Below the pieces are notes generated by a model. It searched no databases and was not told the DNA's origin. It was given only the letters and a program-made list of their open reading frames with translations. From the NCBI GenBank assembly GCA_902470365.1, contig CABRFZ010000044.1, positions 1 through 8,227 of the forward strand: a DNA stretch of 8,227 nt, in the 5' to 3' direction. The first letter of the stretch is position 1. Each line of letters starts with the position of its first letter. The stretch comes from an uncultured Collinsella sp. (GTDB taxonomy: Bacteria; Actinomycetota; Coriobacteriia; Coriobacteriales; Coriobacteriaceae). Position numbers and translations under genes: made by a program. Positions 1 to 5,548 of the stretch are shown one piece after another.

Positions 1-107
1 AGGCCCTTGCGGCCTAGTCGCTATTTAGGGCGTCCAAGATTTGGGGCGCAGTTCAGCGCATGCGTCCGGGCATTTTTATGCCGAAATTCGCAAGAAAGGG
101 GAATCGA
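1..107. other. Upstream intergenic/leader stretch before the PTS operon
   Basis: No convincing gene lies here. A short inverted repeat, AGGCC (1-5) with GGCCT (11-15), sits at the very edge. One frame reads Ala-Leu-Ala-Ala-stop at 3-17, which could be the tail of an upstream gene, but too little is visible to call it. A 5-bp hairpin, GGCAT (69-73) with ATGCC (78-82), has a T4 loop. The first reading frame stays open from position 1 to a TGA at 109-111 that overlaps the EIIA start codon as ATGA. Its predicted peptide is rich in Arg and Cys and does not look like a protein end. No clear promoter hexamers were found. Confidence 0.4.
97..101 (+). promoter_or_regulatory. Ribosome binding site fixing the EIIA start
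   Basis: AGGGG, within AAAGGGGA at 95-102, lies 6 nt before the ATG at 108. An in-frame ATG at 60 would add 16 residues that do not belong to the EIIA fold and has no comparable site upstream. The ATG at 108 is therefore preferred. Confidence 0.75.
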
Positions 108-524
108 ATGAGGCAGTTTATCGTTGCATCCCATGCTCATTTTGCGTCTGGAATCGTCGAGAGCATTGGGCTGCTCTCCGGTGAGCGCGAAAACGTCCAT
201 GCGCTGTCTATGTATGTCGACGGAAACGAGGACCTGACCAAGGAGGCCGCAGCGGTTCTCGATGGGTTTGCTGCGGACGACGAGGTTGTCGTGTGCACTG
301 ACCTGTTCGGCGGCAGCGTCAACAACGAGTTCACCAAGATCGTCCAGACGCGTCCCAACACGCACCTGGTGACCAATATGAACCTGCCGCTCCTTATTCA
401 GCTGCTGTTCGTGCCCGACTCCACCCCAATTGATGAGGCCATTCGCCAGATCGTCGAGGCGGACGACACCAAGGTCAAGTACGTCAACGACCTGCTGGGG
501 CAGGCCGAACTCGATGAGTTTTAA
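108..524 (+). CDS. PTS mannose/fructose/sorbose family, EIIA component
   Basis: This is a cytoplasmic phosphocarrier that takes phosphate from phospho-HPr and passes it to the partner EIIB during sugar uptake. The protein is 138 aa, typical for a free-standing EIIA of the mannose family (about 130-150 aa). It opens with a beta strand leading into VASHAHFASG; His9 matches the phosphorylated His of the family motif (GTHG in E. coli ManX). TDLFGGS at 64-70 corresponds to the DTWGGSP loop of ManX that supports the active site. TNMNLPLLIQLL at 89-100 matches the conserved strand-helix after it. The start at 108 is chosen because it has a good ribosome binding site and begins exactly at the first strand. 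It is the first gene of a four-gene A-B-C-D permease operon, 17 nt before EIIB. Family assignment is secure; the sugar is unknown. Confidence 0.93.
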   Translation: MRQFIVASHAHFASGIVESIGLLSGERENVHALSMYVDGNEDLTKEAAAVLDGFAADDEVVVCTDLFGGSVNNEFTKIVQTRPNTHLVTNMNLPLLIQLLFVPDSTPIDEAIRQIVEADDTKVKYVNDLLGQAELDEF

Positions 525-541
525 TCGCTAGGGAGCACATC

Positions 542-1012
542 ATGATTCAGATGATTCGCGTGGACTATCGACTGCTGCACGGCCAGGTTGCCGTTAGCTG
601 GACTTCGGCTCTGGGTGCCGACTGCATCCTGTTGGTAAGCGACACGGTCCTCAATGACAAGCTTCGTCTGCAGGCCCTGTCCCTTGCAAAACCGGAGGGC
701 TGCAAGGTTGTCGTCAAAAACACCGAGGATGCCGTCAAGGCGCTCCAGAGCGGTGTGACCGATAAGTACAAGCTCTTCGTAGTTTGCGAGACGATCCAGC
801 AGGCCGGTGCCGTCGCCAAGGCGATGGGCGTCAAGAAGATCAACCTCGGCAATGTTGCCTTTAGCGAGGATGCCCGCCAGGTCTCGACGAGCGTGTTCCT
901 TACGCCCGAAAACGAGGCATACGTCAAAGAGCTGCTCGGCGAGGGCTACGAGCTGTTCATTCAAATGATTCCGGCAGATGCGAAGACTGACGCCGCGAAG
1001 GTCATCGGTTAG
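542..1012 (+). CDS. PTS mannose/fructose/sorbose family, EIIB component
   Basis: This cytoplasmic EIIB receives phosphate from EIIA on a histidine and transfers it to the sugar as it crosses the EIIC/EIID channel. It is 156 aa, close to the usual 155-165 aa. The family hallmark R-x-D-x-RLLHGQV is at 6-16, with His13 the predicted phosphorylation site. INLGNVAFSEDARQVS at 100-115 and ELFIQMIPAD at 137-146 match conserved late segments of the PTSIIB_sorb fold. AGGGAG (530-535) lies 6 nt before the ATG at 542. A second in-frame ATG at 551 would be too far from it, so the first is used. The ribosome binding site of the next gene overlaps this gene's stop codon. Substrate specificity cannot be read from EIIB. 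Confidence 0.94.
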   Translation: MIQMIRVDYRLLHGQVAVSWTSALGADCILLVSDTVLNDKLRLQALSLAKPEGCKVVVKNTEDAVKALQSGVTDKYKLFVVCETIQQAGAVAKAMGVKKINLGNVAFSEDARQVSTSVFLTPENEAYVKELLGEGYELFIQMIPADAKTDAAKVIG

Positions 1013-1020
1013 GGGCCATC

Positions 1021-1812
1021 ATGGTTATCAAGACAATCCTGATTTTCCTTATTGCCCTTTTGGGCTATTCCGAGTGGCTGACCGGTACGAGCTACCTCCA
1101 GCGCCCGATTGTGCTCGGACCTCTGGTTGGCCTTGTCATGGGCGACATGGTGACCGGCACGATCATGGGCGCCACGATGGAGCTTGCCATGGTCGGCGCC
1201 ATCTCGGTCGGTGCGTATAACCCGCCCGATACGATTTCCGGCACTATCCTGGGTGTATCTCTTGCCATGCAGGCCGGCGCGGACGCTTCGGCGGCCCTGA
1301 CCCTGGGCATTCCCATCGCAACGATCGTCCTGGCGCTCGATACTGCCCTGGGCCAGCCGGTGATGCTGCTGCTGGTGCACCGTATCGACAAAAACGTCGA
1401 GGACGGAGACACCAAGGCCATCACGCGCAACATGCTCATCGCCGGTTACGCGCAGAGCTGGTGCGGCCTGCTGATTATTCCCCTGGCATTCTTCTTTGGC
1501 GCCGATGCCGTCGCCAGCCTGCTCAACATCATCCCCGATTTCGTTCAGACCGGCATGGATGTCGCCGCCGCCTTCTTGCCCGCACTCGGCTTTGCGATGC
1601 TGGCGCAGATGATTATGAACAAAACGGTGGCTCCGTTCTTCTTCGCTGGCTTCTTCCTCGTCGCCTACTTTGGCATTAGCACGACGGGCGTGGCGATCTT
1701 TGCCGCGATCATCGTCGTCGCGATGACGGTTTTGGGTGATAAGAAAAAAGCGGAGCAGCCCGCAGTGGCAACCGAGGATCCTGCGATTGGGAGTGGGTTC
1801 GATGAGTTTTAA
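1021..1812 (+). CDS. PTS mannose/fructose/sorbose family, EIIC component
   Basis: This is the polytopic inner-membrane EIIC subunit, which with EIID forms the sugar-binding translocation unit. It is 263 aa (family about 250-270). Hydrophobic segments run from residue 3 to about 238. The conserved signature GATMELAMVGAISVGAYNPPD is spread over residues 50-70 and is followed by SGTILGVSLA at 73-82. A charged cytoplasmic loop, HRIDKNVEDGDTK, lies at 120-132. The C-terminal 25 residues after GDKKKAE are hydrophilic and lack family conservation. AGGGG at 1011-1015, overlapping the EIIB stop, is 5 nt before the ATG. The 3' end overlaps the EIID start by 11 nt, so the two membrane subunits are probably translationally coupled. 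The substrate is not determinable by eye. Confidence 0.94.
   Translation: MVIKTILIFLIALLGYSEWLTGTSYLQRPIVLGPLVGLVMGDMVTGTIMGATMELAMVGAISVGAYNPPDTISGTILGVSLAMQAGADASAALTLGIPIATIVLALDTALGQPVMLLLVHRIDKNVEDGDTKAITRNMLIAGYAQSWCGLLIIPLAFFFGADAVASLLNIIPDFVQTGMDVAAAFLPALGFAMLAQMIMNKTVAPFFFAGFFLVAYFGISTTGVAIFAAIIVVAMTVLGDKKKAEQPAVATEDPAIGSGFDEF
1789..1793 (+). promoter_or_regulatory. Ribosome binding site fixing the EIID start inside the EIIC gene
   Basis: GGGAG lies 8 nt before the ATG at 1802. The open frame extends upstream to an ATG at 1736, but that would create a 77-nt overlap and 22 extra residues with no family similarity. The family N-terminus begins shortly after the codon at 1802. Confidence 0.75.
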
Positions 1813-2638
1813 GTTTGAGTCTTCTTACGACGGGCTGATTTCCCGCGCAGACCTTAAGAAGCTGTTCTGGCGCTCGATTCCCTATGAGCATTCCTGGAAC
1901 TACGAGCGTATGGGCCATATTGGCTTTATGTGGGCCCTTATGCCGATCCTTCGAAAGCTGTATCCGCAGGATGCGGACTTTAAGGCCGCCCTTAAGCGCC
2001 ATATGGAGCTCTATAACGTCACGCCGTACATCTCGACGCTCCCCATGTCCATCGCCGCTGCAATGGAAGAGGTCAACGCTACTGACGATAGCTTTGACAC
2101 GAGCGCGATCTCAAATGTCAAGCTTGCTTTGATGGGACCGCTGTCCGGCGTGGGCGATGCCTTCTACTGGGGCACGCTGCGAATTTTGGCAACGGGTGTC
2201 GGCACGTCGCTGGCGCTGCAGGGCTCTATTCTTGGCCCGATTTTGTTCCTGCTCGTGTTCAACGTCCCCCACTACATCATCCGTTACCTGCTGACGTTTG
2301 TGGGATATCGCTTTGGCTCGGACATGATCAGCAAGGTCCAGGAATCGGGCATTATGGACACGATCGTCAAGATGGCCTCTATCATGGGCGCCATGGTGAT
2401 CGGCGCTATGACCATGGAGATGGTCACCGTGGACATTCCGCTCATGGTCGGTGCGGGCGATGGTGCTCAGACGCTGGCCGAGCTGCTCAACGGAATCTTC
2501 CCGGGCTTTGTCACGATGGGGCTGTTTGGAATCGTCTATCTCATGCTCAAGAAGAAGATGAATCCGCTGCTTATCATGCTCGTGATCCTGCTCGTGAGTA
2601 TCGCTGGCGCGTTCTTTGGAGTGCTTGGTGTCCAGTAG
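1802..2638 (+). CDS. PTS mannose/fructose/sorbose family, EIID component
   Basis: This membrane subunit pairs with EIIC in mannose-family PTS permeases. It is 278 aa from the ATG at 1802, as expected for EIID (about 270-300 aa). Three family blocks are clear. SWNYERMGHIGFMWALMP at 31-48 is the ERM-x-x-x-GF block. NVTPYISTLPMSIAAAMEE at 72-90 is the N-x-x-P...EE block. LMGPLSGVGDAFYWGTLRIL at 110-129 is the MGPLxGxGD block near the sugar path. Hydrophobic segments follow at about 131-166, 188-207 and 235-275. The start lies inside the EIIC gene (11-nt overlap). A likely terminator hairpin follows 32 nt after the stop, so this is probably the last gene of the main PTS transcript. Confidence 0.94.
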   Translation: MSFKFESSYDGLISRADLKKLFWRSIPYEHSWNYERMGHIGFMWALMPILRKLYPQDADFKAALKRHMELYNVTPYISTLPMSIAAAMEEVNATDDSFDTSAISNVKLALMGPLSGVGDAFYWGTLRILATGVGTSLALQGSILGPILFLLVFNVPHYIIRYLLTFVGYRFGSDMISKVQESGIMDTIVKMASIMGAMVIGAMTMEMVTVDIPLMVGAGDGAQTLAELLNGIFPGFVTMGLFGIVYLMLKKKMNPLLIMLVILLVSIAGAFFGVLGVQ

Positions 2639-2670
2639 AGTATCCGTCATAATGAGAACAATGTAAGAGG

Positions 2671-2704
2671 GGGCGTCGCGCACACTGTGCTGCGGCGCCC
2701 TTTT
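2671..2704 (+). terminator. Likely intrinsic terminator after the PTS genes
   Basis: GGGCGTCGC (2671-2679) pairs with GCGGCGCCC (2692-2700) over 9 bp including one G-T wobble. The stem continues as GCAC/GTGC around an ACT loop, with a single bulged T at 2691. TTTT at 2701-2704 follows immediately. The stem is very stable but the T-run is short, so read-through into the epimerase gene 18 nt further on is possible. Confidence 0.75.
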
Positions 2705-2708
2705 GCCG

Positions 2709-2716
2709 AAAGGTGG
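2709..2716 (+). promoter_or_regulatory. Ribosome binding site fixing the epimerase start
   Basis: AAAGGTGG lies 5 nt before the ATG at 2722. An in-frame GTG at 2713 is part of this site itself and has no site of its own, so the ATG is the better start. Confidence 0.65.
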
Positions 2717-2721
2717 ACAAG

Positions 2722-3558
2722 ATGGAGTATCCGCAGCTTGCCGTCATGAATATCAGCCATCGTTATTTTGACCTTGAGGAATTCTTTTCCTCGGCAGCGG
2801 CCTCGGGCTACACGTGTTGCGAGCTTTGGACCGGGGCGATGCATCTGTATGTCGATTGCCATGGATACGATTCGCTCGAGCAGGTGCGGGAGCTGTCGCA
2901 GCAGTATGGGGTTCGGATTGTGGGGCTTTGTCCCGAACAGAACAACCCCAAGCCGTGGAATATCGCGGCGCGCGGGAATGAGGCGCGTGCCCGCACGCTC
3001 GCGTACTTTAAGAACGTTGTAGATATCGCGGCGGAACTTGGAGCCGAGCAGGTCATGGTCTCGAGCGGCTGGGCATTTTTGAACGAGCCGATTGAGGACG
3101 CGTGGGGTCGAAGTGCCTCGATGCTGCGTGCGATTGCCGAGCATGCGGGAGAGCGCGGCGTGCGACTGGTGCTTGAGGCCCTACAGCCGATTGAGTCGAT
3201 GATCGTGAACTCGGCGGCCGACACGAAGCGCATGATCGAGGCGGTTGATCATCCGGCACTTAAGGCGTGTCTGGATTTGGGCGCTATGGCGGTGGCGGGG
3301 GATACCATCGACGATTATTTCGATCTGCTTGGCGATGATGTCGCCCACGTGCATTTTGTCGATGTTGCGGCAGACGGCACGACGCATCTTGCCTGGGGTG
3401 ACGGCGACCGCGATATGCGCGCCGACCTGGATAGGCTGGTGGCGCGCGGCTATCGCGGAGTTGTTTCGGCCGAGACCTATGACTGGCGCTATTTTGCCGA
3501 CCCCGCAGCTGCCGATGCGCAGGTAATGGCAGAGTATCGTCGTGCGATTGGCGCCTAG
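2722..3558 (+). CDS. Sugar (phosphate) epimerase/isomerase, FrlC / D-tagatose 3-epimerase-like
   Basis: This 278-aa cytoplasmic TIM-barrel protein belongs to the xylose-isomerase-like (AP_endonuc_2) superfamily, whose 3-epimerases invert ketose carbon 3 using a divalent metal. By alignment from memory it resembles E. coli FrlC (fructoselysine/psicoselysine 3-epimerase) along its length: CCELWTGAMH (32-41), IVGLCPEQN (66-74), AWGR (127-130), LVLEALQPIES (149-159). Predicted metal ligands are Glu152, Asp185 (CLDLGA), His211 (VHFVD) and Glu251 (SAETYD). The position after Asp185 that holds a His in D-tagatose 3-epimerase (DTFH) is Ala188 here, as in FrlC (DICA). The gene lies 83 nt after the PTS EIID gene, behind a terminator-like hairpin, and presumably acts on the imported sugar. 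GGG glycine codons are more frequent here than in the neighbours. Family confident; exact substrate unknown. Confidence 0.82.
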   Translation: MEYPQLAVMNISHRYFDLEEFFSSAAASGYTCCELWTGAMHLYVDCHGYDSLEQVRELSQQYGVRIVGLCPEQNNPKPWNIAARGNEARARTLAYFKNVVDIAAELGAEQVMVSSGWAFLNEPIEDAWGRSASMLRAIAEHAGERGVRLVLEALQPIESMIVNSAADTKRMIEAVDHPALKACLDLGAMAVAGDTIDDYFDLLGDDVAHVHFVDVAADGTTHLAWGDGDRDMRADLDRLVARGYRGVVSAETYDWRYFADPAAADAQVMAEYRRAIGA

Positions 3559-3565
3559 GTGGGGT

Positions 3566-3582
3566 TGGGTTGCGGCAACCTA
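3566..3582 (+). other. Short inverted repeat after the epimerase gene
   Basis: TGGGTTG (3566-3572) can pair with CAACCTA (3576-3582) across a CGG loop; one pair is a wobble. No T-run follows, so it is at best a weak or Rho-assisted 3' end for the epimerase transcript. Confidence 0.3.
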
Positions 3583-3623
3583 TCCTATGTTTCCAAATGA
3601 ATACGGTGTGAGCGGCTACGACG

Positions 3624-3652
3624 GATTTTCCCCGCAAGCACTCTAGTATGCT
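3624..3652 (+). promoter_or_regulatory. Possible promoter of the histidine operon
   Basis: TATGCT at 3647-3652 matches the -10 consensus at four of six positions and is followed by AAAGT. Upstream, the A+T-rich patch GATTTT at 3624-3629 is 17 nt away and is a poor -35 match. Position supports it, since this is the only sizeable gap before the his genes and start of transcription near 3659 would leave a leader of about 70 nt. Sequence support is weak. Confidence 0.35.
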
Positions 3653-3660
3653 AAAGTACC

Positions 3661-3692
3661 CAGAAGACCGGCGGAGCTATGCCGGTCTTCTG
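3661..3692 (+). promoter_or_regulatory. Perfect 12-bp hairpin in the his leader
   Basis: CAGAAGACCGGC (3661-3672) and GCCGGTCTTCTG (3681-3692) are exact reverse complements around the 8-nt loop GGAGCTAT. If the -10 at 3647 is real, the hairpin forms the extreme 5' end of the his mRNA. It is followed by TTCTATAT rather than a clean T-run, so it may instead be a weak terminator for the epimerase unit. No T-box antiterminator sequence (TGGNACCGCG) is present between 3559 and 3727. Confidence 0.6.
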
Positions 3693-3727
3693 TTCTATAT
3701 GAAACACAGCATGAGGAGGCTCACCAG

Positions 3728-5443
3728 ATGACGGCCACACCGTGGGGATTCCGGGACATATTGCCCGAGGAGGCTCAGGCGCGCGAGGAGATTGCACTGA
3801 CGGTGAAGGGCTGCTTCAGGGAGCATCATTACCTGCCGGTCGAGACGCCGCTGCTCGAGGACAAGGGGTCGCTTGAGGAGGGCGGTCGCATTGCGGACAC
3901 GCCGTTTAAGCTCTTTGATGACGACGGTCGCCTGCTGGTGGTCCGTCCCGACAACACGCTGCCGATCGTTCGTCTGGTTTCGACTCGCATGCGCGCGGCC
4001 GATCTGCCGCTGCGCCTGCGCTATGAGGCGCCGGTGGTTCGCGAGTGTCAGCGCAATGCCGGTGGCTCGCGTCAGTTTACGCAACTGGGTTTTGAGCTCA
4101 TCGGCGCGGGCGACACCGCGGGCGATGTCGAGATTGTCTCACTGGTCGCCGAGGCCGTGCGCAAGCTGGCACTTCCCGGTGCGCGCATTATCGCGGGCAG
4201 TGTGCGTCCGTTTAAGGAACTGCTTGCGGCGTGTGAAGATCGCGAGCTGGCTGCCGAGGTATTGCGTTGTGTGCACGCCAACGACTTCGTGGGCCTCGAT
4301 GCCCGCGTGGCGAAAAGCACCGAGCCCGAGGCCGTCAAGGCCGCCATTAGCGAGCTGCCGCGCCTGCACGGTGGTGCCGAGGTGCTCGACCGCGTCGACG
4401 CGCTGCTGGCGGCGGCGGGCATTGTTGCGCCGCTCACGCGCGAGCTGCGTGCCCTGGTCGAGGGCCTGGCTCCCGAGGACGCCCAGGTGCTGTCCTTCGA
4501 CTTCTCCATCATGAACTCTTTCGATTACTACACGGGTCTGGTCTTTAAGGCCTATGCCGGCGGCCTGCCCGATCCGGTGGGCTCGGGCGGTCGCTACGAC
4601 TCCATCTTTACCGGCGCGTTCGGCGACGGCGTCGAGGTGCCGGCGGCGGGCTTCGCCTTTTCGCTCGAGCGCCTGGAGGCCGCGCGCACCTCGGCCGAGG
4701 ATGCCGCTTCCGATGGTGACCATGCCGTGGGCCGTGGCGCCGAGGGTCCGCTGTGCATTGCCGTGCCCAAGGGCTCGCTTAAGGCCGACACGCTCGACGT
4801 GCTCGAGGCCGCGGGCCTGGACGTCTCCGAGCTGCGCGACCCCGGTCGTCACCTGATTGTGCGCGGCCGCGACACGCGTGCCGGCGAGGGCGCGGTCGGA
4901 GATATCGAGTTTGTCATTGTGCGCCCCAGCGACGCGCCTGCCTTTGTGGGCTGCGGCGGCGCCGACTGCGGCATCTGCGGCTGGGACTCGCTTATCGAGG
5001 CAGACCTCAACCTACTGCAGCTGGTCGATCTGGGCTACGGCCTGTGCACTTTCATTGAGGCGGAGCCCGCATGGCGCGCCGGTCAGGCCGAGCGCAACTA
5101 CGTCCGTCGCGGGTCGCTTCGCGTGGCCACCAAATACCCGCGCATCGCGAGCGCCTGGTATGCCGAGCGCGGCGTGAATGCCGACATCGTTTCGCTGCAC
5201 GGCAATATTGAGCTGGGCCCCATCGTCGGCATGACCGACCGCATCGTGGACATTACCGCCACGGGTGCCACGTTGCGCGACAACGACCTGGTCATCACCG
5301 GCCGCATTATGGACTGCACGGCCCGCTTCTTCGTCAACCCAGGTGCCGCGCGCTTGGATCCGCGCGTTCGCAACTTGGCCGATCGCTTGGCAGCTGCTGT
5401 TAAGGACAAGCATTTTGAGCCCGTCGCGGGCTCGGCACAATAG
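3728..5443 (+). CDS. hisZG: Fused HisZ-HisG: ATP phosphoribosyltransferase regulatory and catalytic subunits
   Basis: This enzyme commits ATP and PRPP to histidine synthesis (phosphoribosyl-ATP formation). The 571-aa protein has two domains. Residues 1 to about 320 are HisZ, a histidyl-tRNA-synthetase-like regulatory domain: PWGFRDILPEEA (5-16), LRYEAPVVRECQ (97-108), QFTQLGFELIGAGD (116-129), NSFDYYTG (263-270) and GSGGRYD (285-291). A polar linker rich in Ala, Ser and Asp (about 317-340) leads to short-form HisG: LCIAVPKGSL (342-351), GADCGICGWD (411-420), RVATKYPRIA (465-474) and the PRPP loop DITATGATL (508-516). The long-form C-terminal ACT-like domain is absent, as expected for a HisZ-dependent enzyme. 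HisZ and short HisG are normally separate proteins that assemble into an octamer; here they share one chain with no frameshift. AGGAGG (3714-3719) is 8 nt before the ATG. First gene of the his operon. Confidence 0.93.
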   Translation: MTATPWGFRDILPEEAQAREEIALTVKGCFREHHYLPVETPLLEDKGSLEEGGRIADTPFKLFDDDGRLLVVRPDNTLPIVRLVSTRMRAADLPLRLRYEAPVVRECQRNAGGSRQFTQLGFELIGAGDTAGDVEIVSLVAEAVRKLALPGARIIAGSVRPFKELLAACEDRELAAEVLRCVHANDFVGLDARVAKSTEPEAVKAAISELPRLHGGAEVLDRVDALLAAAGIVAPLTRELRALVEGLAPEDAQVLSFDFSIMNSFDYYTGLVFKAYAGGLPDPVGSGGRYDSIFTGAFGDGVEVPAAGFAFSLERLEAARTSAEDAASDGDHAVGRGAEGPLCIAVPKGSLKADTLDVLEAAGLDVSELRDPGRHLIVRGRDTRAGEGAVGDIEFVIVRPSDAPAFVGCGGADCGICGWDSLIEADLNLLQLVDLGYGLCTFIEAEPAWRAGQAERNYVRRGSLRVATKYPRIASAWYAERGVNADIVSLHGNIELGPIVGMTDRIVDITATGATLRDNDLVITGRIMDCTARFFVNPGAARLDPRVRNLADRLAAAVKDKHFEPVAGSAQ

Positions 5444-5470
5444 CGCGAGCACGCACGGGCACCCCCATAT

Positions 5471-5515
5471 CCGGGCTGCGGACCGATTGGCGCCGCTGCC
5501 CGGCACCTCGTTTTT
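5471..5515 (+). other. Imperfect hairpin in the hisZG-hisD gap
   Basis: CCGGGC (5471-5476) pairs with GCCCGG (5498-5503). A T-T mismatch follows, then GCGG (5478-5481) pairs with CCGC (5493-5496). A T5 run at 5511-5515 starts 7 nt after the stem, too far for a classical intrinsic terminator. It could be a weak attenuator, a processing site or an mRNA-stabilising element. The rest of the 105-nt gap holds nothing recognisable apart from the hisD ribosome binding site AGGGG at 5536-5540. Confidence 0.4.
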
Positions 5516-5548
5516 CAAACGCAACCTCGACCGATAGGGGATACCGAT

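Noticed and set aside
41..60. Possible sigma-54 (-24/-12) promoter, as seen for some mannose-family PTS operons
   Set aside because: The TGG and GC elements are one base off the required spacing and most consensus bases are missing. Sigma-54 control is also not expected in this lineage.
60..107. Upstream ATG at 60 as the EIIA start
   Set aside because: It adds 16 residues before the first strand of the EIIA fold and lacks a ribosome binding site, whereas the ATG at 108 has AGGGG at proper spacing.
2713..2721. GTG at 2713 as the epimerase start
   Set aside because: This codon is part of the ribosome binding site for the ATG at 2722 and has no site of its own at correct spacing.
3559..3727. 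T-box or other riboswitch before the his operon
   Set aside because: No TGGNACCGCG antiterminator element, specifier stem or terminator with T-run is visible, and the leader is too short for a standard T-box.
5265..5537. Frame continuing past the end of hisZG to a TAG at 5535, which might suggest a frameshifted longer HisG
   Set aside because: The hisZG reading frame already reaches a normal HisG C-terminus (helix ending near residue 560), and the alternative frame inside the gene lacks family sequence.
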